Assembly (NCBI GenBank): GCA_947044365.1
Contig: OX345636.1
Location: 41,086,191 to 41,150,190 of the forward strand
Origin: Petrosia ficiformis
Lineage: Eukaryota; Porifera; Demospongiae; Haplosclerida; Petrosiidae
Direction: 5' to 3'
Length of the DNA: 64,000 nt
Shown piece after piece: positions 1 through 10,700 of this stretch. Position 1 is the first letter of the stretch. Each line of letters opens with the position of its first letter. The position numbers and the translations under genes were made by a program. Below the pieces are notes generated by a model that was not told the origin of the DNA, did no database searches, and saw nothing but the letters and a program-made list of their open reading frames with translations.

Positions 1-709
1 GGTTACAACCCCCCCTTTTAGCTCCAGCTCTGAACAAAATTTATGAATAAATGTGAAAACTATAAAAGAAGTATGCATAGATCAAAGGAAAATGTTGTAG
101 AATGAAATGTTACTTTGAAGTCTATTTACTAACATGGTGTGATGATTACAAAAAGAAATATCAATGTATATTATCATGGGTACACTGTAAAAATTGATTT
201 GTTATTTTGACTGGTTATATGAATTTCATTTTTATAATTATAAACATCAAACATAAATAATTGTTGTGAAGCCATGGACAGGCTGCAAAACTAGATGATA
301 TTCACACTACGTGACTGTAAGTGTCACTGTCAAATCACCTAAGTAGCTCTATATACTGTAAACAAGACATCATTCATACTGCTTGACAGTAACAGTGTCA
401 CTGTCAAAGCAGCTAGCTATAGTAAACTTTTGTCACATTACATAACATAACTCTATACTATAAGGGGCAAACACTATTCCTACTGTAATACTTATAGACT
501 ATGACATTGTATATAACAAACCAATCGAATTGAGTGAAACAACAAACATTTTATTTGTTAGCCCAGTGTTGCAACTGGGCTAACAAATATATTAGTTATT
601 TTAACAACTTTGTTTTTGCAGTGTATGGCTTGTGACACTGCATGTGCATGTAAGCATTAAACGTAGGACTACAACCCCCCCTATTAAATATTTCTGGATC
701 TGCCCCTGA
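1..709. repeat. Noncoding transposon-like sequence
   Basis: No coding signal was found here. The string ACAACCCCCCCT occurs near the first bases and, slightly varied, at about 670, followed by a 'tctggatctgcccctg' end typical of transposon-derived repeats. The block contains two imperfect direct copies of a roughly 47-bp segment (about 299-345 and 373-420, sharing 'gtgtcactgtcaaa') and a perfect hairpin at 553-588. It is probably the remains of a DNA transposon or MITE, but both ends are not defined. Confidence 0.35.
553..588. repeat. Perfect 15-bp hairpin
   Basis: ATTTGTTAGCCCAGT at 553-567 is followed by a 6-base loop and its exact reverse complement at 574-588. It sits just before a 'ttagttattttaacaa...tttgcagtgtat' end that also occurs in MITEs near 6.6, 8.4 and 37.1 kb, so it is probably part of the same mobile family. 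A function in transcription is not indicated. Confidence 0.6.
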
Positions 710-1259
710 TATATATATATAATTATATATATAAATAATATAAAAAATTGTACAATCCCAAATGGGATCTTCTTGCCACTACTTGAGTATTTAAATTACA
801 AAGATCTATATTCATATAATTATGCTTATATATACATATGAAGAAATAAGCGGATATTTCACACTTTGTGGTGTTAAGTAACACCTTTATCGCCAAAATG
901 TAGCTCAATTTCTGTGTAAACTGCTGCATAGAATTGTTATAATAAATGAATGCACTATTTTGAACTCATCTCTATATGCCTTAGTTTATAATCTTTCATA
1001 TGATACCATATTTGTAGCTCTTGAATGGAATTTAACACCGTCATTTTTACTGAAACCGCAGGTAAGTCTTGCTAGCTGTCCATTTTAAAGTTGGCAATTT
1101 ATTAACTAGATTGCAGCATTTCAAATTTCTTATACGCTATATTACAAATTGGAATATACGGTCATACGCAGCAACTCGTGTGGATTCTTTGCATATATGA
1201 TTTTATGGTGATTATTTCCAATATGAATACGTCTTTTTCTGCTGAAATGCTGACATTAT
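710..1259. other. Gene-free flank upstream of the zinc-knuckle ORF
   Basis: AT-rich sequence with a short (TA)n run near 709-735. An ATG at 1025 followed by a good donor (CAG/GTAAGT at 1061/1062) resembles a first exon. Its phase does not join to the acceptor at 1339/1340 without a stop, so I do not connect it to the next gene. Confidence 0.4.
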
Positions 1260-3575
1260 ATGTTACCAAGTAAGGACAATAAATTATACAATCATGATTT
1301 CCATTCATCACTACACTTTTTTTCTTTTCTTCTATACAGTAGGTTCATGTTTGACTTAACTAGATGTACCAGTTCTAGCCCAGCTCGTGAAATAGTTGAG
1401 AACTGGATAAAGGTATTAAGTAACCACCTCAAGAGCACAGTCAACTATAGTGAACGTCTTCATAAAATTTTGGTTAATCGAGCCAATTTTGTTCGATTGA
1501 AGTTTAAAAAACTGAAGCATGGAAGACAGCAGAGTGTCTTCTTGGGAAAACAATGGAAACTTCAACTCTTACCTTCTGAACTATCGGTGGTAACAGTGAC
1601 AGAAGAAAATAAAGAGTTAAAGAGACAAGTTAGTACCACAATGAAGAGAGTGATTGAGTTGAATTCACAGGTGGCCATGTTGTCTGATGAGTTAAAGAAG
1701 AGAAGTGCTCCTGAGGGTGAAGACAAAAGATTTAACCATAAACAACGTAGAGATGTTGACAGGGAAACTTTGTATTCTGAGAGACATCAGCGGCTCCTAA
1801 AATCTAGACGTACTAGAGCATGTGAAGTATCATTAGCCTGGCTTCAAAATGAAGGATTTACACCAACAAAATTGGATGTTGTACAGAACAGGACTGGAGT
1901 AACAGAAACAGTTAGATTTTCACATTTGGAGTGCCAAGGACTATTGGAAAGTCCTGATCAACCAACGCAAGATGAAGTTCATACTATTAACATGATGTTA
2001 TATGTGAAAGATCGTTATTGTGTGTCAGGTGATGCTTACCATGAACTGGCTCAAGCCTGCAAACACATGCCACGACATTATAAGATCAAGGCGAGAATCA
2101 TGGAACTAAATAAGCTATGGAACATTCGTCAAACTCCAAATGGCATTGTGGGGGTGCAGCAATCACTTGAGGAGAGGCTGAGGGCACGCATATCTATTCT
2201 CCTTAAATCACCTGATGTAAATGTTGACCATATAATTCGAGTAAAATTAACTGGTGATGGTACATGGGTGGGCAAGGGACTTCACCTAATAAATTTTGGT
2301 TTTACAGTTTTAGAGGAGGGCTCACTTGCCTATAGCTGTGATGGAAACCACCCACTTGCCATATTTTCTAGTAATGAAGATTACGATGGTCTGTATAATG
2401 CACTTGCTGACATACGAGAGGATGTTGAAACTCTGAAAGCAATCGAGGTTGATGGAGTGACATATCAGATAGTATACTACCTTGGTGGAGATTGGAAATT
2501 TTTAGCCTGCATTACTGGAATTGATAGTGCCAGTAGTAATTATTCATGTATTTGGTGTAAATGTTCAGCAGAGGAACGTTGGAATATGGACAAGCAATGG
2601 TCAATTTGTAGTGAATCCAGTGGAGCTAGAACCATTGAAGAAAATATTCGTCTTTCTAAGCTTCCTAAATCTAAAAAAAAATACAATGTATCACATGAGC
2701 CTCTCTTTAAGTCGATTCCACTAACCCATGTTGTAATCGACAATCTACATCTTTTCTTGCGTGTGTCAGATGTTCTTATTGATCGTTTAATTATTGAAAT
2801 GAAAAGGCACGATGCCATAGACAAGATTAAGAAGCTAACTTCATTTGACCCAGTCAAACATCATCACCTCCATGCCTTTGAAGAATTTGTAACAAGTCTC
2901 AACATACCCAATTTTCGTTTTTTTGTTGGGCAGAATTCAAAGATGTTAAAACATAGGTCACTGACTGGTCCAGAGAAGCTTAAGGTGTTTCGTAATATTC
3001 AGATTGCTCAAATGCTTCCCAAACTTAATGAAGAAGAGGTTCTTAGAATTCAGTTTCTATGGACGAAGCTGCTAGACATCAATCAACATCTTTCACAGAA
3101 ACCAAGTGAGATAGCTACTGAGGATATTGTTCAATACAAAATACAATGCAAAGAATGGGTTGTTAAATTTGTCTCCATTTACCATTCAAGTGCTGTTACT
3201 CCCTACATCCATGCTATGGCACAACATGCAGGAGACTTTATTCAACTTCACGGCTCACTTCTGGCTTTTACACAGCAAGGGTTAGAAAAATACAATGACA
3301 TTACAACCAAGTACTATTTTCGATCAACCCACCACAAGGGAGAACAGGCTTTACGGCAATTAATGGAGAAGCAAAATCGAATTGATGAACTTCGTGAGTC
3401 ACAGGCTAAACGCCCCAAACATCATGATATAAAGTGTTATAATTGTTCCGATGAAGGACACAACAAACTAACATGTAGTAAGCCGTGCAAGGTATGTGGT
3501 GCTGAACAATTCAAGGGACATTTAGTGACTGTTAATGGCAGGTATGTTCCTGTTTGTGAACAAGAGAATGCCTAA
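1260..3575 (+). CDS. Transposase-like protein with coiled coil and C-terminal zinc knuckle
   Basis: One uninterrupted 771-codon frame. The N-terminal third is charged and lysine-rich, with a coiled-coil-like stretch around residues 110-165. The middle has features I associate with a large uncharacterised protein family of sponges and cnidarians: G-D-G-T at residues 332-335 (Asp333), L-G-G-D-W-K-F with Asp411, a Cys cluster C-x2-C-x-C at 430-435, and Asp494 in a 'VIDNLHLFLR' segment. The acidic residues could belong to an RNase H-like nuclease fold, but I cannot assign them. A CCHC knuckle (C726-x2-C-x4-H-x4-C739) and further Cys pairs end the protein, suggesting nucleic-acid binding. A possible acceptor at 1339/1340 means the true start could be the Met codon at 1347. 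AATAAA at 3728-3733 may be the poly(A) signal. No inverted repeats were found around it. Single-exon structure and family abundance suggest a transposon or domesticated gene. Confidence 0.6.
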   Translation: MLPSKDNKLYNHDFHSSLHFFSFLLYSRFMFDLTRCTSSSPAREIVENWIKVLSNHLKSTVNYSERLHKILVNRANFVRLKFKKLKHGRQQSVFLGKQWKLQLLPSELSVVTVTEENKELKRQVSTTMKRVIELNSQVAMLSDELKKRSAPEGEDKRFNHKQRRDVDRETLYSERHQRLLKSRRTRACEVSLAWLQNEGFTPTKLDVVQNRTGVTETVRFSHLECQGLLESPDQPTQDEVHTINMMLYVKDRYCVSGDAYHELAQACKHMPRHYKIKARIMELNKLWNIRQTPNGIVGVQQSLEERLRARISILLKSPDVNVDHIIRVKLTGDGTWVGKGLHLINFGFTVLEEGSLAYSCDGNHPLAIFSSNEDYDGLYNALADIREDVETLKAIEVDGVTYQIVYYLGGDWKFLACITGIDSASSNYSCIWCKCSAEERWNMDKQWSICSESSGARTIEENIRLSKLPKSKKKYNVSHEPLFKSIPLTHVVIDNLHLFLRVSDVLIDRLIIEMKRHDAIDKIKKLTSFDPVKHHHLHAFEEFVTSLNIPNFRFFVGQNSKMLKHRSLTGPEKLKVFRNIQIAQMLPKLNEEEVLRIQFLWTKLLDINQHLSQKPSEIATEDIVQYKIQCKEWVVKFVSIYHSSAVTPYIHAMAQHAGDFIQLHGSLLAFTQQGLEKYNDITTKYYFRSTHHKGEQALRQLMEKQNRIDELRESQAKRPKHHDIKCYNCSDEGHNKLTCSKPCKVCGAEQFKGHLVTVNGRYVPVCEQENA

Positions 3576-3831
3576 TTTAAAATTATAAATTTCCTTTTAG
3601 TTTATCACAGTATTGTAACTATTACTAGTAAAATTTAATTTCAGATTTATAACTATTATAGTAATTATAATAATTGTAATGATAATGTTAATAACAGATT
3701 AAACTGATAAATTTCCAACTGTTAACTAATAAAATAAATAATTGTCATACAGTCAGACAGAAATGACAAAGAGAATGTACTGGTTCAAATAACATGGACC
3801 TTAACAAGGAGAGACAACAGTAATAAACTGA

Positions 3832-4602
3832 CTATTTTATTTTACTAATATCTTCTTCCCAATGACGACGAACACCATCTCCCCTTACAAAACGAAATAT
3901 TAAGACAAAGCCACCATCTGTGGTACATGAGGGTTCAACAGGGTCCACAATATGTAATCGTTGATGAATATAAAAATTCACAGTGTTTTGAATTACATAG
4001 CAAAAATCTTTTTGCTTGTTTAAGAACCTTACATGCCACATAGCTCCTAATAAGGGCTTCAAATCACTGTAAGTCAGTATTTTGTAAATGGTGTGTCCAC
4101 GGTAGATTCGAGCAAGCTTTCCAGCCCGTTGAAGTCCACCAGAAAATAAGATTTTGTCAAAAGGCATTTCAATCCTAACATCTGGGCCAGATCTTGAGCT
4201 AGAATTCAGCGACATTTTAATTTGGTATGCCAACTCATTGTGTAGGTGAAAAGGGATATATACTATAGAAAAAAAATAAATTTTATATGCTTAATAGTAA
4301 TAACAATGGTAACATAATTTTCTAAGAGACAACAAACAATTATCAATCATAAATTCACCTTCATTTCTTGGTTGAAGAGACACGATGTCGTCTCTGTCTC
4401 GCCATTCATCGTGTTGTGAGTCATACCCGAGGTAGTGTACTTTCACACGTCCATGTAAATCATCTTCCTCCAGAACTTCTAACTCATACAGTTTATTGTC
4501 TTTCCTAGGCTTACCAGAGGTTCGACTTAACCTTGGTAGTTTGTTTGTATATTCGCTATAATCTTTAGGTTTTCTAGATCTCTTCCTAAGTTCATAAGCC
4601 AT
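3832..4602 (-). CDS. Two-exon Tudor/chromo-like domain protein
   Basis: Exon 1 is 4602-4359 (ATG at 4602) and exon 2 is 4262-3832. The donor AAG/GTGAAT and acceptor TTCTATAG fit in phase 1, giving 224 residues. Exon 1 is basic (RKRSRKPKDYSEY) and then has a chromo-barrel/Tudor-knot-like segment at about residues 37-73, including YELEVLEE, VKVHYLGYD and DEWR. Such folds bind methylated histone tails or act as adaptors. Exon 2 encodes a longer conserved-looking domain with no name known to me, with landmarks FYIHQR and FVRGDG. The gene ends 257 bp from the end of the convergent zinc-knuckle ORF, and its start lies 422 bp from the divergent EXTL2-like start. Proteins of this type recur in sponge genomes. 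Whether it is a host gene or the partner of the neighbouring ORF is open. Confidence 0.65.
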
Positions 4603-5024
4603 TTCTTTCCCACAGTAAATTCACTTATGCTGACTAAGCATGCGCGGAAGCGAAATTAAAATTACATTTTAATTGTTAATAAATTGAATTCCATCACTAC
4701 TAGCAGCCTCTTAGCACTGTGATCTTCTATAGCCGTTTTGAGCACTTATTTCTTTATATGATTATAATTATTATAATTACACAGATAATAATTATAATAT
4801 ATATACAGATAATAATTATAATGTATATATATATATATATGACATGGACATGTATATTATTATAAATAAAAATATAACTTACAATAGTTGTGCGCATAAC
4901 AACAGCACAATAGTTGTGCGCATAACAACAGCACGTTCATTGCATTCTTTATGGTTTGTCACCTCGCCCCTGTGAATCAGTTGCTGGTGAATCAGTCGCC
5001 AGCTTCAGCTCGGTCCCCATTATT
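4603..5024. promoter_or_regulatory. Divergent intergenic region between the Tudor-like and EXTL2-like genes
   Basis: The two flanking genes are transcribed away from each other, so this 422-bp gap must hold both promoters or one shared promoter. It contains an AT-rich core with a (TA)n run near 4820-4841 and a perfect 26-bp tandem duplication at 4881-4932. No TATA box or initiator can be assigned with confidence. Confidence 0.45.
4881..4932. repeat. 26-bp perfect tandem duplication
   Basis: The unit starting ACAATAGTTGTGCGCATAAC and ending AACAGC is repeated exactly, at 4881-4906 and 4907-4932, about 90 bp before the EXTL2-like ATG. Each unit holds the palindrome TGCGCA. Two identical copies in a divergent promoter could be paired binding sites or a recent slippage event. 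Confidence 0.8.
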
Positions 5025-5484
5025 ATGGAAAGAAAGGCTATAGTGTTAATCTTTACTATCTCAATTTTATTGATTCTTAATCTATTGATCGTTCTTAATA
5101 GTTTGACATCTGGATATTCTACGATAGTGGTCGACGAGTTGCAGGAGGAGCAGGTCAGCTGGACAGAATATGAGACTTGGCCAAACTGGGCCTCAGTGTC
5201 CCAAAACACTTTCACTGTATTGTTCCTGACATACAAACGAACTGATATTCTTGGTAGGGTTTTAGATTATCATTGCAACTTCGCACTTGTGGACCGTGTC
5301 ATCGTTGTTTGGAATAATGTGGATGAACCCACTATACCAGAGAATTTCACCAACTATAATTGTTCAAAAGAACTATTCTTCAAAAGACCCCTTGTTAACA
5401 GTTTGAATAACAGATTTATTCCTTACCCTGAGATAAGGACAGAAGGTATGAACTCATTGTTAATATGCTCATATAACATACTGC

Positions 5485-5516
<32 letters not shown>

Positions 5517-7735
5517 TCACAGCCAATGTTAACACAAAGGTAAAGTTTCCAAATCTGAAATTGGCAAATTGTCATTTCAAACAAACCTATGTTCAAATTG
5601 ATAGTGCTAACACCTCGCTCAAAATTTGTTGGTGGGACCTGACTGAAGAAACTGGGTTAGGGGCATGGTAACAGATAAAGAGACTAACCACAAATTATCC
5701 CACACAGTTGCTTTATTATATCAACAGTTTACATTATAAGTTGATAACCAGTATCAATTATGGAATTTGACACCAGTATATGGCATATTGAAGGGCCTAA
5801 AAAGTGAAATTTTGCACACAGTGCTATTTCAGTGGGAGCAATACTGCGAAGGTGTTGTGGAGGCATGTTCCCTCAAGAAAGTTTGTATTTCCAGGACAGC
5901 GAAAATCATTATAATCACAAATATTCTAGCAAAAAAAAATTCATTCGTGATGGTTTATATTTAGCCACTAGTGCATGTAAAGAGTATATGTATTAGGAGT
6001 GCATAACTAGTTATGTGACTGGTTGTGCTTAAATAATAGCTGTTGACCTCTCCTAGCTAGTTAAGTTAGTTTCTTAGTGAGTCAGTGAAATAGTAATGAT
6101 AGAAATTAGTCACTCACTGTATAACTTTTTCAAATCGTGCAGTGACACCCCCTGTTTTTAGTTCCTGCTATACTGTTTGGACACTTCATTTGTTAATTAG
6201 CTATTATATAATAATTATATTATTATGATGCTATATTATATATACATACATCATTATAATAATGAAAGTAACAATAAAAAAACAATAATTATCGTTTCGC
6301 TTATCTCAGCTCGCATAGAAAATAAACACTAAATTCTAATTAATAAAGTTGAAAAAGGAAAGTGTTGGTAGTCACTAGGAATTGAACCCACGCCCACTGA
6401 CTTCATCCACCAGTGACCTACCAGTATTTTTCACTTTCCACTTTGAGTTGTTAATTACAATTTAGCATTTATTTTCAATGAGGAGATTAGCAATCATTAT
6501 GATAGTTCAACAAACAAAAGAATGATTTGTCTGGAAAAATTAATATTATTATTATTATAGAATTTAGTGTTTATTTTCTATGAGGCAAGATTAGCAAATC
6601 ATAATAGTTCAACAATACACTGCAAAAACAGAATTGTTAAAATACAAATGTATTGGTTAGTATCAGTATTGTATTGGAGTATTCTCTAGCCAATTTTGAA
6701 ATATTTCTTTTAATGAAAAAAGAATAAATATAGCCAACGTTTCAACACCTATCCAGGTGTCTTCATCAGGGCATAAAAAGTGAAACTAGTAATGTCATTT
6801 ATATAGATACAAGTAAGAAAGAATATAATGGAGTAACAAATAAACAATAATTACAATAAAGTAAGGGGGATTGTACTCTAAAAATAAACAACGTATACAG
6901 GTTATTGGTAACAACAATAATTATTGTACACTAGAATTACAAATGAAATAAACAATAAAATAATACTGAAAAAAAAAAAAAAATAAATAAATAAATAATA
7001 ATAATAATGATAATAAATAAATAAATAAATAAATAAATTTATGTATAATTATAGAAAAATTTAAAACATACATAACATACATATATACATATATATATAC
7101 ACATATATACACATACATATATACATACATACATATACACATGTATACACATATATTATATATATATAATTATATACGTATATAAATAAAATAGAAATGG
7201 TGTAACTAAAATTAATGTAGCATTAACCTTCAATTGTGTGGTATGAGAGAGTGGTATATATCTGGCAGAATTCCTTTATCTCTATTCATACGTTCTGGAT
7301 GATTCATCATGTGCCACGATTCTAGTAGACATCTCTCATGCCATCTGTCACAGATATCTAATACTTTGGCTTCTTCCCAATTGACACCATGATGATTGGT
7401 CCATGCATGCTCAGCAATTGCCGAGGCATTCGTATCTCCACTTACAACAGCTCTTCTATGTTCTTTCATTCTACAAGATAATGATCTACCTGACTGTCCT
7501 ATGCTACATTAATTTTAGTTACACCATTTCTATTTTATTTATATACGTATATAATTATATATATATAATATATGTGTATGCATGTGTATATGTATGTATG
7601 TATATATGTATGTGTATATATGTGTATATATATATGTGTATAATATTATATGTATGTTATGTATGTTTTAAATTACACAATTATTTTTCTATATACATAA
7701 ATTTATTTATTTATTTATTTATTATCATTATTATT

Positions 7736-7766
<31 letters not shown>

Positions 7767-10700
7767 TATTTTATTTTTTTTTTATTTTTTCAGTATTATT
7801 TAATTGTTTATTTCATTTGTAATTCTAGTGTACAATAATTATTGTTGTTACCAATAACCTGTTTATTATTCATTTTAGACTTTATACGTTGTTTATTTTT
7901 AGAGTACAATCCCCCTTACTTTATTGTATTTATTGTTTATTTGTTACTCCATTATATTCTTTCTTACTTGTATCTATATAAATGACATTACTAATTTCAC
8001 TTTTTATGCCCTGATGAAGACACCTGGATAGGTGTTAAAACGTTGGCTATATTTATTCTTTTTTCATTAAAAGAAATATTTCAAAATTGGCTAGAGAATA
8101 CTCCAATACAATACTGATGTCTCTACCTAGCCACAAAGGCCTCTTTAAAATAATTTGTATTGGTTAGTACAGTTGCAAGGAATTAACAATTAGTTGGTTG
8201 TTCAGTATACATACATCTAATACCATAGTTACATTTTACTAGTTATATTAAAGTACGTAAGAGATATATATGTAGTACCAATAATTATAATCGATTATCA
8301 TGCCTAATATATTTTTTGTATATCTATTAGACTAGATAGGGAAATTAAAATTGCAATTATTGGATTATAATAACATATATATCACCATGCAGTCAATACG
8401 ATCAATTAAAATACAATTTCCTTGCAATTGTACTAACCAATAAATTAGTTATTTTAACAATAGGAGTGTACCTTTTGATATGTAATGTTTTTTTATGGCT
8501 GCTAGTGTCTTCTAGATGACAACATGGGCATAGGCAGCTGTTTAGAAGCAGGGCGTAGACAACTGTTTAGAAACAGGGGATTTAGTGGAACGTGTGCCTT
8601 TGGCGTGCATGAAATTTTGCTAATATTAATTATTCATGAAAGGTGTAGCTTTGCATTAAAATTAATTATTAATTATTTTGTCTGTTTAATGTGCGCAGTC
8701 TACTGCAGTCTAGTATTAAATTTACAATGAAATTTAAAGCTGAATTTACAATTACCCAACTAAAAACTGGGAGGGCTGAAGCCCCTCCCCCTATTAATCA
8801 AGAGAAGGATTAGCTATAATCAATATGGACATTTATTGGCAATGAACAGTCATTTCACCAACCGACTGGAAGTAATCCACTCTTGTACAAATATATTTAT
8901 CGGCGTTTTGTGCAATTCTTACCACGATATGTACAATTGATGTGATACCACGTATCGCAGTAATCAAAATAGATCAAATAAGCATCATCAATATACATTT
9001 CACACTTAGGACATTCACAATCGGCATCAGAGTCTGACAACTGTAATCCTTCTAACTTAGATGTACTTCTAGTAATATTGGTAGCCTTGCCGAGTTTGTC
9101 CTGCTCCTTTTGCTTTTTCTTCTCCAAACACTCTTTTTTCTTAGCTTTTTTTTCTAGTTCCCTCTTCTTTCTCTTTTCCTCTTGCTCTTGTCTCTTCCGG
9201 ACTTTCTGTTGCTCTATTTCTTCTTTCTCCCTTTTCTTGTCTTTCAATTGTTGAAGAACCTCTAGATCACTGATACATATAGCTTTAGAATTAAAAGCAG
9301 GTTTTTTATTGTGTTTGGAAGATTCATGGTACCTTTCAGGGATAACCAGGATATCGCTAAGTGAGCTACATTTGGAGACAGTAGAAGTATGTGACATAGC
9401 ATCAAAATTGCAATGGGTTTTTGTAGATTCACAGCTAGATCGAGATTCCGATGAGGAGCCAGGATGAGCCGACTTCAACCATTCACTATATTCTTGATGA
9501 AAAACATCATTTGTATCATTTTTCAATTTTCTCTTGGCTGAGTGGTGGTTTTTCAGATTTTTGCCTCTGCCACCAAGGAAGCAATTACTTCTGATGTGAT
9601 TACCTGACCTACATTATTAATAATATACTTCTTACAAGCTTTACTGTTGTTGATTTTTAAACGAATAGAACACACCAACATCTAGTGGTTGGAGAATATG
9701 CGAGGTATGAGCAGGAAGGCACAATAAATGAATATTATTTTCATAAGCCAGTTTTATAACATTAATTGTTACATGTGATGCATGGCCATCCAGTATTAGT
9801 AATACTGCATGGTCGGGTCGGCGGGATACTATGAATAAAAATTGAAACCAGTCATAGAATATTTCAGTAGTCATCCATCAATTGTTACTGTTACTAAAAA
9901 TAGCACCGGGAACAGCATTTTTCTTTATGTTTCCAGGTACTCTTTTTTTTCTGAGGATAGACAATTAAAGGTGGCAATGCAACTCCACTTGCAGACACAC
10001 AGCACATAATTGTGCGAGTCCTTCCTTTCTTTCCACTAGTAACACAGTATACATATTTTCTTCCTAACTCTGATATGACTTTCCCTGGCTTATGAACAAC
10101 AGATATTCCTGTTTCATCAGCATTGTATATTTGCATAGGTTTAGAAATCATATTGAGGCGTCCACATAGTCCACCTAATTTTCCAAAAAAATCATCCACT
10201 GTATATTGGCTGACCATCACAGCCCTGCTATAAGAAAGAGATTGGGGAGTGTGAAGAGCAATCTTAGGGTGACGTTGTCTGAACCCATCCATCCATCCAC
10301 AGCCTGCCATTCTATCATGAAAAGGATTAGGACGGCCAGATTTTTCAACAATTACAAATGCTAGTCTCATAAAATCATCACGTGTCAACCTAAACCCACA
10401 ATCAGTCATCTCCACTGCATATTTATACAATCGCTCTTCCTCTTCCCAGTGTGAGCACAGTACTAGGCCCAGGATTGCAGGAAAGATCAACCATTCCAGT
10501 AACCCTATGTGCAATAGACTTCTAATAAGAACCATGCCCAAATTGCAAAGGAGATCGACATTTGACTCCAGCGATAATGGAGAATCGACGCCAAAATTAA
10601 TCTAAACTTGAAGTAAAGTTCGCAGTGCTGGTATCAATAAATATTACTGCAGAAAAGCTATTTTCGTGAAAGTGTCTCATAATACCTACTGTCTCACAAT

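Larger units (their letters stand above)
6663..8155 (-). mobile_element. Truncated Penelope-like retroelement with inverted arms
   Basis: A fragment of a GIY-YIG endonuclease (minus strand, 7230-7505) is flanked by long inverted arms, about 6663-7225 and 7499-8120. The arms are nearly identical near their ends (GCCAACGTTTCAACACCTAT... versus its complement) and contain low-complexity TATA/TTTA tracts. Penelope-like elements are known for variable, often inverted terminal repeats, 5' truncation and hammerhead ribozymes, all of which fit. The reverse transcriptase is absent. A 14-bp target duplication bounds the insertion. Confidence 0.75.
6614..8474. mobile_element. MITE split by a Penelope-like insertion
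   Basis: Left part 6614-6662 starts 'atacactgcaaaaacag' and ends 'tattggttagta'. Right part 8170-8474 carries the inverted pair TTGGTTAGTACAGTTGCAAG / CCTTGCAATTGTACTAACCA, then 'ttagttattttaacaa'. The same end sequence appears near 590-640 and 37070-37110. The interruption (6663-8155) is bounded by a 14-bp direct repeat TGTATTGGTTAGTA (6649-6662 and 8156-8169). Confidence 0.6.

Noticed and set aside
1025..1061. Short ATG exon with good donor upstream of the zinc-knuckle ORF
   Set aside because: Joining it in phase 1 to the acceptor at 1340 gives a stop after six codons. No other acceptor restored the frame.
4956..5024. Upstream in-frame start for the EXTL2-like gene
   Set aside because: The codon at 4956 is TTG, not ATG. 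The ATG at 5025 places the membrane anchor at the very N-terminus as expected for a type II Golgi enzyme.
6368..6423. tRNA gene on the minus strand
   Set aside because: Only the B box and an acceptor-like stem are present. No anticodon arm forms, and the stem is part of the palindromic MITE.
6921..7142. Open frame in the left Penelope arm (and its mirror at 7403-7822)
   Set aside because: It is made of (TA)n, (CATA)n and (TTTA)n low-complexity sequence with Tyr/Ile/Val runs, which is an artefact of simple repeats.
8524..8730. 68-codon frame in the EXTL2-like intron
   Set aside because: No splice sites, no domain, and it contains an internal near-duplicate of a repeat.
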